Positions 16,513-25,678 of a stretch of DNA of 41,120 bases are shown piece after piece. The stretch is taken from IMG/VR virus record IMGVR_UViG_3300038701_003007, positions 1 through 41,120 of that record; one strand, 5' to 3'. Within the stretch, counting starts at the first letter, position 1; every line of letters starts with the position of its first letter. The position numbers and the translations under genes are program-made. This DNA comes from a virus. The notes below the pieces were generated by a model. The model had not been told where the DNA came from. It saw only the letters and a list, made by a program, of their open reading frames with translations, and did no database searches.

Positions 16513-17099
16513 ATTTGTTGGCATATTTTGTAAGAATCTAAAACCTGCTTGTCCAGTGAGCCGCTTAGGGCTCCACCCGATGAAAGGCTTTCTAGCTCTC
16601 CTTTTGAAAAGTAAGTGATCTGTATGTCCTCGATCTTCTCTGTTTTTATAACCTTTGCAGTAGCTTCTCCTTCTTTTTTTGCGTTGTTATCAAGTATGAA
16701 AACATTCACCCAGTTTATAGCAACTCCTTTGAGATCTTCTGGAATAGATTCTACAGTCGGGTATCCGAATTTGTAAGAAATTTTTACATTCTTGTTTCCA
16801 AAATATGGAGCTTCTTGTAAAATTATATGACGTAAATCAATTAAATCAATTGTGTATATACGAGAGGCATCACGCTCTTCAACAACTACAGAGTCAATGT
16901 CTGTTGTAGGAAATAATGTGAAGTAATCAAAGTCTCCGCCATCATCATATTGCACCTCAGTCCTCTCGTCGAGATCATACCCGATATAGCTCTGAATTGA
17001 ACGAGAGACCCTATCAATAAAAGTATTGATAAGATCGTCGTTTGTAGAGCCTGTAATTCCAAGCTCTGACTTCACCTGTGCTAATGTTACTATATTCAT
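16509..17099 (-). CDS. Head-tail connector (gp6/gp15-like adaptor)
   Basis: 196 residues beginning VTLAQVKSELGITGSTNDDLI, the opening helices of gp6/gp15-type connector proteins. Also typical are DRVSRSIQSYIGYDL, a beta section, and KFGYPTVESIPEDLKGVAINWV. It forms the adaptor ring under the portal. Confidence 0.82.
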   Translation of the reverse strand: MNIVTLAQVKSELGITGSTNDDLINTFIDRVSRSIQSYIGYDLDERTEVQYDDGGDFDYFTLFPTTDIDSVVVEERDASRIYTIDLIDLRHIILQEAPYFGNKNVKISYKFGYPTVESIPEDLKGVAINWVNVFILDNNAKKEGEATAKVIKTEKIEDIQITYFSKGELESLSSGGALSGSLDKQVLDSYKICQQI

Positions 17100-17305
17100 T
17101 TTTTAGGCGTATTTAATTGTTTAGTGATCTCACCTATGATTAATCCTGCAAAAACTGTTACAGTGGCACTTGCGTCCCATTCTGTAAGTGTCTTTAAGAG
17201 GATATCAAGTCCACCTGCTGAAAACATAGCGAAAGTTCTCCAGTAAAGAGATTTCATTCTGCTTGATGTAAAAAATTCTATTGTCGTAAGTAATGCGTTT
17301 TCCAT
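17096..17305 (-). CDS. Small membrane protein, possible holin
   Basis: 69 residues with one or two hydrophobic helices (MFSAGGLDILLKTL and TVTVFAGLIIGEITKQL) separated by a short polar turn and ended by basic residues, a layout seen in small holins and in phage membrane proteins of unknown role. Its location far from the endolysin is unusual for a holin, so the call is tentative. Confidence 0.45.
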   Translation of the reverse strand: MENALLTTIEFFTSSRMKSLYWRTFAMFSAGGLDILLKTLTEWDASATVTVFAGLIIGEITKQLNTPKK

Positions 17306-17323
17306 GGTAAAAAAATTAATGGT

Positions 17324-17653
17324 TTATAATAAATAGTCGTCGTTTATTTCTATCTCAAAGTTTGTACTTGGTGCTGCAAGCTTCTTTTCTGAAGTTGCAT
17401 TTTTTAATCCAAAATACGCCTTGAATTTTCCCACTGTATCAACGTCTGCTGCCTGGAATTCATATTTCACCTGCCCCAATACTTTATTAACAAATATTGC
17501 TGGTGAATTAATTTTCACACTATCATCTTTTTGATTAACCATAACAAAAAATATTGAATCATACGGACTTAAATCCACAGGCTGTCCTGTTTTATCATTA
17601 ATGGTCGCTGTAAAATCAGTGAGAAAACCTTTTTTGATGTTTAGTTGTGCCAT
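17324..17653 (-). CDS. Beta-sandwich protein resembling BppU N-terminal domain
   Basis: 109 residues with a pattern like the N-terminal domain of upper baseplate proteins: IKKGFLTDFTATINDKTGQP, then YDSIFFVMVNQKDD, GQVKYEFQAADVDTVGKFKAYF. Such domains attach fibres or act as small Ig-like adaptors. It lies in the adhesin block and may join a fibre to the virion. Confidence 0.55.
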   Translation of the reverse strand: MAQLNIKKGFLTDFTATINDKTGQPVDLSPYDSIFFVMVNQKDDSVKINSPAIFVNKVLGQVKYEFQAADVDTVGKFKAYFGLKNATSEKKLAAPSTNFEIEINDDYLL

Positions 17654-17800
17654 TTATTCGCAGATTAATTGTAAATTAATGTTGACCTCGGTATCAGTCA
17701 CTACAGTCACCTCTCGTGACTCTATTTCTATCTCGCCTATATTATAGAGTGAAACTCCACCAGTGGCAAGACTTCCGTAACCTTGTGCTACTATTGTCAT
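17654..17800 (-). CDS. Small hypothetical protein (48 aa)
   Basis: The ATG overlaps the stop of the LamG fibre gene by four bases and its stop abuts the next ATG, so it is held in the translated chain of genes. It is beta-rich and acidic, with threonine and valine repeats (ESREVTVVTDTEVN). No family recognised. Confidence 0.6.
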   Translation of the reverse strand: MTIVAQGYGSLATGGVSLYNIGEIEIESREVTVVTDTEVNINLQLICE

Positions 17801-20370
17801 ACTTTTGTACGTTTAAAGGCGTTTGAATTGGTAGGCTGGCCCCCTTCGTCGAACAGATCATATGTAGCCAATACTCCACCTCCCGTTCTTTTAAGCTGTA
17901 ATTGATTGCTTGCAACTTCAAGATCACCAAGTAGTGCGTCCTTAGAATCAGTTGACAAGTCCTTTACTTCTTCAAGTGCTACAGATGTTGCCAATGCTGA
18001 AACGTCAGCTTTACTTGCATTCCTTGATGCTATATCAGTTGTTACCTCTTCTCCGTCAAGAGTTGCTTTTACATCATCTCCTGTAAAGTTAAGTCTATCT
18101 GTTTGAGATTCTATAGCCGAAATACCTGCATTATCAGGAACCACTGTATTTGCTCCGTCAGTCCCTCTCATGTCTGTATTGTTTGTTGTAGTGTCAACCA
18201 ATGTCACACGGGCCACTGTGTCTGTTATATGGTTGAAATCATTCAATGCGTCAATGCTTGCTTGTATGCTTTCGATTTGTGGTAAAAATTGATCCAATGC
18301 GTCAGGCGTAAACTCTCCTACGACAACTGATGCCTCAATTACTGTTACGTTTATTATATCGCTATGAGTTGCTCCCTCTGAGTCTGTAAATATTAATTCC
18401 ATTGTATTTACACCAATATTGAGATCACCAGCAAATTGAGAAAGACTTCTTGCTGCTTCTTGAAACGTTGGAAATATCCCTTGTGGTATATTAATTGGAG
18501 CGCTTCCGTTGATTCTATGTTCTAGAACTCCTCCTGCTGTGCCTTCTGCATCATTAATAGTACAGTCAATGTACGGATTGAAAGAAACATTGTTTTTTAG
18601 AGTTCCTGAAATTGGCTTATTGGCTCCAGCAAATACTACTGGATCGGTATTATAAACAATATTAAACTCATCAACTTCAAACTGATTGTCTCCCTCGCTT
18701 ATAAGAAAAACTTTTACATATATTTTCGTCACCGGGAATGAACTAATATTATCAGAAACTTCACTAGCACTGTTTACAACATCTGTTGTAACCTGCCAAG
18801 ATCCACCAATAAACGCCTGAAAATTTACACCATCAGAAGAAAGTTGGTATCCAGCTGATCCAGAACCAGAAGCAACTCTATTGAAAGAAGTGAAATTATT
18901 TGTTTCAGGATCGTCATATCCAGCAGTTAAAAATGAACTTGGATTTACTGTGTTTGTGAATCCTGGCAATGTTCCTCCTGCTCCTGCAGAATACATTGTA
19001 GTTCTTTCTTCAGTTGTAAATTGTCCTTGTTTTACTACAAACTGATCTATTTGTCCTTCCAACCATCTATCTGTATTATTACGATTAGAACCAACTCTAA
19101 TACCATCATTTAACAATGCTTGTACAGTTGTAGAAGCTTGTGTAGCGACTGAAACATTATCTACTAAAATTTCACAAGTTCCTCCGTCTACGATTCTTAC
19201 TTCATAAAAGTGATAAGAAGAAGGGTCTATAGCATGTGTCATAACTTGAGCGCCTACTCCATCTGTCCAATGAACTTGCATTTGACTTAAATCATCAAAC
19301 TCTATTCGGAAATACTTATTATCAGAATCATATTCAATAATATACTCAGTTCCAGTATTTGAGTCTCTTCTTGCCCAGAAAGCTACTGAAGTATCAAAAG
19401 TAGGATTAGCAACATTGTCCCACAAACTAGGAACTAATATGCTAGAACTTGTTCCATTAAACACTCCTGCGTTTCCAACCTTTCCTGCTGCAAATGTTAC
19501 ATCTGTATTTGTTCCATCGTTAACCATAGGAGACGAATCAAGAACGTTTCCTTCCATGTTATAAACAACTGCAATATCTGTAAGAGTTCCAACATTGTTT
19601 GTACCAGAATATTGTTTGAATTGTTTTCCATTTCCAGAATTCCACAAATAATCTCTTTCATCAGAAGTTAAAACTCTGTCATGAATCATAAAATCTCCAA
19701 GACTTCCATGAAAACCTCCTGCTGGAGTTGTAAATCTTCTACCTATGTAAAATGGATTCCCTGTTCCTGTGTTTAATGTTGGTCTAGCAGCAGACCCTTC
19801 ATTTACATTGTTTACATATACAGTAAAAGTAGTGCTGTCAAATTCAATAACTACTAGATTCCACTCGTTAGCTGTAATTACTCCTGTTGATGTTATAACA
19901 ATATTTCCAGATCCTCTACCAACCCAAATTGAACCACCTGCTCCTATTGCACCGTAAAACTCACGATCTACTCCAGTTTGTCCCCATGCCCATGTATATT
20001 GTGTTACAGCTACTTGATCAGGCTTCATCCACATTGTGATTGTTCTAGGTGCGTTTCCAGTTGGAAAATCAGCAGGAGAAGGTTCAGAGAAAACATCATT
20101 ATCAAGAGCCTGATAAGCTCCTCTGCCTATCTTTCCATACTTTGTAGGCTTACAATTAAAAGAGCTTGCATCAGGTCCAACAAGAGCATAATTTGTTACG
20201 TCTGCAGCACTAACCCCCCATGAAGCTTGATCAAATTTATAATATCGCAACAAACCATTCATAAGACTGATCTGTTTTAATTTCAAAGAACCTCCTGCAA
20301 CCTCTATAAGGTCATGGTCGCTGTTTGTTCTTCCTGCTGCCGATGAATACGTCTCTGGATGTTGAGCCAT
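17797..20370 (-). CDS. LamG-domain fibre/adhesin
   Basis: 857 residues. Two LamG/concanavalin-like domains are visible: about 30-240 (RYYKFDQASWG, RTITMWMKPDQ, FYIGRRFTTPAGGFHGSLGDFMIHDRVLT) and about 270-460 (VVYNMEGNVLDSSPMVNDG, VAFWARRDSN, LEGQIDQFVVKQG). The rest is beta-rich, with an Ig-like part around 600-690 and a helical C-terminal region with IESIQASIDALND. Such domains bind glycans. It may be a virion fibre or head decoration, as it lies between capsid and connector genes. Confidence 0.75.
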   Translation of the reverse strand: MAQHPETYSSAAGRTNSDHDLIEVAGGSLKLKQISLMNGLLRYYKFDQASWGVSAADVTNYALVGPDASSFNCKPTKYGKIGRGAYQALDNDVFSEPSPADFPTGNAPRTITMWMKPDQVAVTQYTWAWGQTGVDREFYGAIGAGGSIWVGRGSGNIVITSTGVITANEWNLVVIEFDSTTFTVYVNNVNEGSAARPTLNTGTGNPFYIGRRFTTPAGGFHGSLGDFMIHDRVLTSDERDYLWNSGNGKQFKQYSGTNNVGTLTDIAVVYNMEGNVLDSSPMVNDGTNTDVTFAAGKVGNAGVFNGTSSSILVPSLWDNVANPTFDTSVAFWARRDSNTGTEYIIEYDSDNKYFRIEFDDLSQMQVHWTDGVGAQVMTHAIDPSSYHFYEVRIVDGGTCEILVDNVSVATQASTTVQALLNDGIRVGSNRNNTDRWLEGQIDQFVVKQGQFTTEERTTMYSAGAGGTLPGFTNTVNPSSFLTAGYDDPETNNFTSFNRVASGSGSAGYQLSSDGVNFQAFIGGSWQVTTDVVNSASEVSDNISSFPVTKIYVKVFLISEGDNQFEVDEFNIVYNTDPVVFAGANKPISGTLKNNVSFNPYIDCTINDAEGTAGGVLEHRINGSAPINIPQGIFPTFQEAARSLSQFAGDLNIGVNTMELIFTDSEGATHSDIINVTVIEASVVVGEFTPDALDQFLPQIESIQASIDALNDFNHITDTVARVTLVDTTTNNTDMRGTDGANTVVPDNAGISAIESQTDRLNFTGDDVKATLDGEEVTTDIASRNASKADVSALATSVALEEVKDLSTDSKDALLGDLEVASNQLQLKRTGGGVLATYDLFDEGGQPTNSNAFKRTKV

Positions 20371-20717
20371 TAGAAATTTTTTAAAGTCTTGTAATCTTCA
20401 AAAGAATAATAGAATTTTTCGTGTGATTTGTCGAGAATGATTTTCTTTGCGACATCCTTTGATTCTTGTGAAATGTCAGGAGATCCAGATGAACATTTTG
20501 TTTTTTGTAGTGCTACAAGTAGATTTGCTTGATCGTAATCAAGAATTTTTAACCCTGCATTTATTTCAATATCAGATACTACCTCTTCGCACTGTGCGAC
20601 GTCTTCAAACAAAAATCCATACTCTGGTCCATCTATGAGGACTTGGTCGCCTGTGACGGCAAATCCAAGTCCTACTGCTACCGTAATAGCGCCGATGATG
20701 ATGTTTTTATTTTCCAT
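20370..20717 (-). CDS. Membrane-anchored or exported small protein (115 aa)
   Basis: An N-terminal hydrophobic helix (IIIGAITVAVGLGFAVTG) after MENKN is followed by an acidic domain with two cysteines (QCEEVVSD and KCSSGSP) that could form a disulphide after export. Its start and stop overlap or abut neighbours. It may be a lipid-free surface protein or an anchor for the adhesins. No family recognised. Confidence 0.55.
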   Translation of the reverse strand: MENKNIIIGAITVAVGLGFAVTGDQVLIDGPEYGFLFEDVAQCEEVVSDIEINAGLKILDYDQANLLVALQKTKCSSGSPDISQESKDVAKKIILDKSHEKFYYSFEDYKTLKNF

Positions 20718-20983
20718 TAGGCATCGATTGCATTAGAGAATTTTTCTTCTGTTTTCAAAAGTGCATAGTAATTTGCAAAGTTTAGGTCAGCTTCTTTTAC
20801 ATCTTCGAATGTGAAATCTTCTTGTGATACGTGATTTTCTTTTGAAGAATCAGTATATTCATTTACAAGTAATTCTACAAGGTAATCCCCGTTTTCTTGT
20901 TTTGATACTGTTACCTCATCGAAGTTGTAGTATGCGTTAGGAGCTGAAAGTCCTAGAATTTTTGTTGATTGTGTAAGTGCCAT
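20717..20983 (-). CDS. Hypothetical protein in the adhesin block (88 aa)
   Basis: Acidic protein with a beta-type first half (YYNFDEVTVSKQENGDYLVEL) and a helical second half. The next gene starts at its last base (TAATG). No family recognised; a small virion protein is likely from position. Confidence 0.55.
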   Translation of the reverse strand: MALTQSTKILGLSAPNAYYNFDEVTVSKQENGDYLVELLVNEYTDSSKENHVSQEDFTFEDVKEADLNFANYYALLKTEEKFSNAIDA

Positions 20984-21011
20984 GATAAAAATGATTTAAG
21001 TAAATATAATA

Positions 21012-23048
21012 TTATGATTTCGTCAATGTATATGTAACTCCTCCTGCTCGAATTTTCAGGTCTGTTCCATCGAACCAGAAGTCTCCGTCTTTTGTTCCTG
21101 CTGATCCGTTTGACTGTGTATTAAAGTTGATGTGAGCACCTGTAGAATCCACATCTTGTATTAATTCAACAACCGAGACATCATCATTTAATGTTCCAGA
21201 GACAGGAGCAACTTGATTTTGAAAAACAGCAACTGATCCGTCTGCTGTATATGTTCCAGCGCCCCCTTGGTTTGTAAGTCTATAAAACCTGTATGCATCA
21301 TAATTATCTGTAAATGTTCCACCTCCACTATTAACTCTTGTAGAAGTATTATTAATCAAGTTAGAAGTCCTTCCTGACAATGTTCCAGATTGTGTACTAT
21401 TAAGTCTTATAGATTCAGTGTTTTTTCCGACAGCGTTCTCTACTATTTCTATTGCAGTTCCTGTTCCAGTTGTACCAAAGTCAAATTTAGCACCCCTTTG
21501 AGCAGTACTTGCTCCTTTTGCATTAACTTGTATACCAACATGTCCAGATGCTAGAGTTCCAAGTTCTGCAGTAAATACTGTTTGATTTGAACCTAATGAA
21601 TCCCAGGCCCTACCCATAAAATGCTTTGTGTTTGCTGATGCTGATTGAGAATAAAAGTTTGTACTATTCGTAGCTCCTGATGCCACTACAATTCCTGCAC
21701 CTGTTCCATCAGTTGATACTGATCCAGACTGAGCATTTTTAAGATCTCCTGATCTGTTATATACGAAAATTCCAGACGTATAACCTGTAGAAAATCCGTT
21801 ATCTTCATTTTCGATATGTATTGAAGAATATTCACCAGCAATATTTGGATCATATCCATCTCCAGCACTTATTAACGACCCTTCAAAGTCTCCAATAGAA
21901 GCGTTATTTACTGAAATACCAACTTGACTAAAAGGAACACTTGTCAGAGTAATACCTGTTTGACTCTCTCCTGATCCACTTATTGAATCTCCCCATGATA
22001 ACCCTCCTCCTCCTGATGGAGTTTGCCATGTAGCAGAAGTTCCACTTGTTGCTGTAAGAACTTGTCCTGTAGTAGGAGCTGTAGAAGATGAAACATTAAC
22101 AGTAGTTGTAGCGCTATTCAGAGCGTCTGTATTTCCTGAACTTCCTGTAACACTTGTTTGATCTCCTGTATTGGTTCCAGTAAGATTTGTAGCTGATAAA
22201 TTACCAGCGTTATCAAGAATCATCTTGTTTGTGTCAACGACAATAAAATCTCCTGATCCACTATTGTTGATATTTAAAGTTGTACCTGATCCAGATTGTG
22301 TTAAATCTACAAGGTCAGATGATCCTGTTCCTGAAGCTGTAAATGTAGATCCATTCCAAGTAAGGTCTGAATCTCCTTCAATTGTTCCGTCACCTGTCCA
22401 TATTCCAAGTTGGTTGTTTAATGGTGTTCCAACTTTTGAAACATCTCCTCCTGCGGTTGTTTGAGTTGTTCCGTCGTTAAAAGTCAATCCATTTGCATTG
22501 TCAATTCTTATACCTTGATTGAAGTGAAATAAATCATCAACATCTAACCATTGAATTACTTTGTCTGTAAGTCCTTTAATTGTCCATCCTGCAGCGTTAG
22601 CCGTTGTATCAGTTGGAGTTTCTACGTTTGCGTTTGTAATGACCTTTGCTTCAACGTCAAGAGTTGTAGTGTCCAATGTAGTTGTAGTCCCGTTTACCGT
22701 TAGATCTCCACCTATTGTAAGGTCATCATCTAAAGTTACCGCTGTAGCATTGTTATTTACAATTGCGTTTGAAAGTTTTGTTTGCTCCGTTGCAGAAAAT
22801 TGTTTGTTTGTAACTCCATCTAGGATGTCATCCTGATCAAGAACCACTACACCTGTTTCCCCATTTACTGAGTCTACAGCTCCTCCTCCCCCTCCTGGGA
22901 ATGTAAAAGGACTAATAGGGCTAAGAACATCTGACCCGTCAGCCTGCCAGTACTGTGGAGATACTGGAGATATTTGTGCGAAAGTTGCGTTGACAAAAAG
23001 CAACATTGCAACCATAAACACAGAAAAGAATTTTTTTAAAATTTTCAT
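21012..23048 (-). CDS. Fibre-like protein with N-terminal signal peptide
   Basis: 678 residues. It begins MKILKKFFSVFMVAMLLFVN followed by ATFAQ: basic n-region, hydrophobic core and an A-x-A type cleavage site, the form of a secretion signal. The mature part is rich in T, S, N and G and has fibre-like repeats (GETGVVVLDQDDI, DDDLTIGGDLTVNGTTTTLDT, GNTDALNSATTTVNV) and a C-terminal DGDFWFDGTDLKIRAGG segment common in phage tail fibres. A signal peptide on a phage structural-type protein is odd. It might be exported and displayed, or the hydrophobic part might be a virion anchor. Confidence 0.7.
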   Translation of the reverse strand: MKILKKFFSVFMVAMLLFVNATFAQISPVSPQYWQADGSDVLSPISPFTFPGGGGGAVDSVNGETGVVVLDQDDILDGVTNKQFSATEQTKLSNAIVNNNATAVTLDDDLTIGGDLTVNGTTTTLDTTTLDVEAKVITNANVETPTDTTANAAGWTIKGLTDKVIQWLDVDDLFHFNQGIRIDNANGLTFNDGTTQTTAGGDVSKVGTPLNNQLGIWTGDGTIEGDSDLTWNGSTFTASGTGSSDLVDLTQSGSGTTLNINNSGSGDFIVVDTNKMILDNAGNLSATNLTGTNTGDQTSVTGSSGNTDALNSATTTVNVSSSTAPTTGQVLTATSGTSATWQTPSGGGGLSWGDSISGSGESQTGITLTSVPFSQVGISVNNASIGDFEGSLISAGDGYDPNIAGEYSSIHIENEDNGFSTGYTSGIFVYNRSGDLKNAQSGSVSTDGTGAGIVVASGATNSTNFYSQSASANTKHFMGRAWDSLGSNQTVFTAELGTLASGHVGIQVNAKGASTAQRGAKFDFGTTGTGTAIEIVENAVGKNTESIRLNSTQSGTLSGRTSNLINNTSTRVNSGGGTFTDNYDAYRFYRLTNQGGAGTYTADGSVAVFQNQVAPVSGTLNDDVSVVELIQDVDSTGAHINFNTQSNGSAGTKDGDFWFDGTDLKIRAGGVTYTLTKS

Positions 23049-23071
23049 GGTATTAATTATTTATTGAATTA

Positions 23072-23395
23072 TTATTTTACTGTTTCACCGATCTGGATAT
23101 TCACTTTTACATCTGTACCACCCTCTCGGATAAGTTTGAATTTTTTCAGTAGAATTTCTTCGAATGGGAACCATGTATTTGCTAGGATTCTTTGTCCTAT
23201 AAGAGCAGTTGGAACATTCCCGTCGTACATTACACGGATATTTCCTTCTGGCTGCATGTGTACAGCATTGTTTGAGTCGCTTAAAGAAAAATCAGAGACA
23301 CCTGAGGCAACTCTGATTAAATCCTCAAGACTTGTGGCTGTTGCAGTAACTGTAATCTGTGTAGCTGCTGCATTTGGTAATTTTAAAGTCTTCAT
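23072..23395 (-). CDS. Probable capsid decoration protein (107 aa)
   Basis: Beta-rich protein (AAATQITVTATATSLEDLI, then FSLSDSNNAVHMQ) without charged repeats. Position two genes after the major capsid protein and before the fibre genes suggests a capsid-binding or decoration protein. No family recognised. Confidence 0.5.
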   Translation of the reverse strand: MKTLKLPNAAATQITVTATATSLEDLIRVASGVSDFSLSDSNNAVHMQPEGNIRVMYDGNVPTALIGQRILANTWFPFEEILLKKFKLIREGGTDVKVNIQIGETVK

Positions 23396-23415
23396 TGGAT
23401 AATATTGTTATTAAA

Positions 23416-23802
23416 TTATTTTGCTTTTTTTGCTGATGCACCTGCTTCTTTTTTTTCTGCTTCCGCCTTAGCGTCTTCTTCTGCTTTTTTTGCCGCTTCT
23501 GCTTCTTGTTTTTTTGCTTCGAATTCAGCATCAAGCTTTGCTTGTTCTTCTTCTGCTGCCTTCACACCAGCCGCCTTAGCATCTTCTTCTGCTTTTTTTG
23601 CCGCTTCTGCTTCTTTTGCTTTTTTCGCCGCTTCTTTATCTTGTTTGGCTGCTTCTTTTTTTGTAAGCAATGCCCCCTTTACAACTTTAAATCCTCGTGA
23701 AAGGTAGAACTCTGCTTGTTCCTGAGTAACTTCTTTTGAAGCTCCAGGTTTAAAACCATTAAAAGTTCGTTTTTTTATGTTCTTTATAACTAAGTTAGAC
23801 AT
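23416..23802 (-). CDS. Repeat-rich Lys/Ala/Glu protein after capsid gene
   Basis: 128 residues. The first 45 look like a small folded domain (RTFNGFKPGASKEVTQEQAEF) that may bind the capsid. The rest is a long helical run of K, A and E with two near-identical units (EAEAAKKAEEDAKA) coming from a 45-bp DNA duplication at 23463-23507 and 23571-23615. A capsid-surface coiled fibre is possible. Confidence 0.62.
   Translation of the reverse strand: MSNLVIKNIKKRTFNGFKPGASKEVTQEQAEFYLSRGFKVVKGALLTKKEAAKQDKEAAKKAKEAEAAKKAEEDAKAAGVKAAEEEQAKLDAEFEAKKQEAEAAKKAEEDAKAEAEKKEAGASAKKAK
23463..23615. repeat. 45-bp direct repeat within the KEA-rich gene
   Basis: The copies at 23463-23507 and 23571-23615 differ at one base. 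They encode the repeated AAKKAEEDAKA unit. Slippage at this repeat could change the length of the helical arm. Confidence 0.8.
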
Positions 23803-23843
23803 AATATATTTTGGTTAATGAATAAATAATTAATATCTGAATT

Positions 23844-23868
23844 GAGAGGGGAGAAAACCTCCCCGCTC
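23844..23868 (-). other. GC-rich hairpin after the major capsid gene
   Basis: GGGGAG, five bases, CTCCCC with flanking GAG/CTC pairs lies 14 bases after the capsid stop. No T tract follows on the minus strand, so read-through with mRNA stabilisation or partial termination is more likely than full termination. Confidence 0.6.
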
Positions 23869-23881
23869 TATCAGCCATCAA

Positions 23882-25084
23882 CTAGGCAACAAAATCATTT
23901 TTTGATTTAAGATTTTTAAGGATCCCGATTGCTTCTGTATTTTCTACTTGAACATCTACTCGAGTAGTAATTACGAAAACAGTCGCTCGTAGTCTTGGTT
24001 GTCTATCTGGTTCGATAGTAACAGCACGTTGAATTCCCCAGATAAGGTTATTCTTAGCAGTCATTAGAACATCAGTACCATCAAGTGTAACTTTGTTTAC
24101 AACTGACGCATCGTCTTGGTCGTATGCAAGTGGAGTATCAAGTTGGATAGAAGTATTTAATGTCAATGCGATAATTGTTCCGTATGCACTTCGTCCGCCA
24201 TCTGCATTAACAATCTCAACAGAATCTCCCACTGAAAGACCAGTAGTATCTGTCATAAGAACTGTATCTGCTCCTGCAGAAGCTGCAGCAGAAAGGGCAA
24301 GAGGAGAGAACCCTGCAACTGGTACTGGTTGCTCAATTCCTAGGATTGGAGCTTCAGTAAATGCAATTCCAGCAAATCGGTTTCGGTTTTCCGCACCTTG
24401 AGCTGTAGTTGTATTTGTGTTGTAAAGGTCTTCGTAGTCCATTACAAGGTCATCATGCATGAAGATTGAATCAAGAGATTTTCGGTATTTAGTAGCGAAA
24501 GATTTCTTTAATACAGTCAATTTTTTTCTTTCGATAAATCGGTCTGCAAAGATTGAAGTATCTGAAGCATCTACTACGTTTCCGTTTTCGATTCCTCGTG
24601 TCATCCACCCTTCGAATAATTGGTTGATGTCAACCGCTTCTGATTCGTAGTTTGAGATTTGTTCACCGTAAAGTGCAGCAAATTCCCATTGGTTAGCTCC
24701 GTTTTTCGCGATCATCTGCATAAGGTGATTTGCGAATGCAGCTCCTTCGATATTATCTTCTAGTTCATCATCGTAAATGATTGTTTCACCGATCATCTCC
24801 TTAGTGATAAGAGTAATTTTCGAAGTTGTTGCTTCTACTCGTTTAGAAGTATCAAGAGTAACTCCTTGTTGTGCTGGGAAGAAGATTTTTTCTCCGATCC
24901 CTACTTTTCCGATTTCTTGTCGAGGTTTATCCATTCGGATAACTCGAGCTTGTTGTAGAACAACACTTTCATCAACTACGTAGTCGATGAATTTGTCCGC
25001 TTGTTTTGTGTTCAAGTGAACAAGGTTTGAATTTCCAGAAGCTGGATCAAACGCTTTATTAATTTTCTGAGTTATTTTATCCAT
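23882..25084 (-). CDS. Major capsid protein (HK97 fold)
   Basis: 400 residues. The N-terminal segment is short and may be an arm rather than a long delta domain, since a separate scaffold gene precedes it. The body fits HK97-type phage capsid proteins: FIDYVVDESVVLQQARVIRM, KIFFPAQQGVTLD, ITKEMIGETIIYDDELEDNIEG, and a C-terminal IWGIQRAVTIEPDRQPRLRA segment. Order scaffold-capsid is typical. Confidence 0.88.
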   Translation of the reverse strand: MDKITQKINKAFDPASGNSNLVHLNTKQADKFIDYVVDESVVLQQARVIRMDKPRQEIGKVGIGEKIFFPAQQGVTLDTSKRVEATTSKITLITKEMIGETIIYDDELEDNIEGAAFANHLMQMIAKNGANQWEFAALYGEQISNYESEAVDINQLFEGWMTRGIENGNVVDASDTSIFADRFIERKKLTVLKKSFATKYRKSLDSIFMHDDLVMDYEDLYNTNTTTAQGAENRNRFAGIAFTEAPILGIEQPVPVAGFSPLALSAAASAGADTVLMTDTTGLSVGDSVEIVNADGGRSAYGTIIALTLNTSIQLDTPLAYDQDDASVVNKVTLDGTDVLMTAKNNLIWGIQRAVTIEPDRQPRLRATVFVITTRVDVQVENTEAIGILKNLKSKNDFVA

Positions 25085-25111
25085 TGTAAAATGAGATTAT
25101 TAAAGTAAATA

Positions 25112-25624
25112 TTATAGTCCAAGAAGTGAATTTCCAAGGTCTCCCATAGCTTCTGAGGTCTTTTGGATCTTTTCTTCTTCGTCTGTTGGTTGCCCTGATT
25201 GAACTTCTTCGTTTCCGATTTTTTCAATCATAGCTTTGTTGTCTTCAACTGAGCTTTGAATGCTTGAAACATTCTCAGTAAGGCTTTTCAATTCAGATAC
25301 AAGTGATGCTACGCTTTCTGATGACACGTAAAGGTCAGCAAATTTTGCGATAGTCTCAGCTTGATCGTCAACAGTTTTTTGAAGTTTTTCAATTTCTGTT
25401 GGCGATTCCTCTTCGGCTTCTGGCTCATCTTCTGATTCTGCTTCCGCACCAGCGTCAGCATCGTCTTCTGATTCACCTTCTACTTCAGGTTCTTTATCTT
25501 CCTCTACAATTGCCTCATCCACCTTTACGGCAGTCTCTTCAAGGGTAGCTACTGCTTCTTCTACATTTTCCTCTTTTAGAAGCTCTGCAACCTTTTGAAT
25601 GGCTGTTTGTAAACTCTTAAGCAT
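25112..25624 (-). CDS. Scaffolding protein
   Basis: 170 residues, very acidic in the middle (EDKEPEVEGESEDDADAG and following), with coiled-coil N- and C-terminal parts (EIEKLQKTVDDQAETIAKF). This composition and position immediately before the capsid gene and after the protease are typical of scaffolding proteins that leave during maturation. Confidence 0.78.
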   Translation of the reverse strand: MLKSLQTAIQKVAELLKEENVEEAVATLEETAVKVDEAIVEEDKEPEVEGESEDDADAGAEAESEDEPEAEEESPTEIEKLQKTVDDQAETIAKFADLYVSSESVASLVSELKSLTENVSSIQSSVEDNKAMIEKIGNEEVQSGQPTDEEEKIQKTSEAMGDLGNSLLGL

Positions 25625-25678
25625 AAGATTTTAATTAAAGTATATAAAATATTTTGTGTGGTAGCACATTTGATCTGC

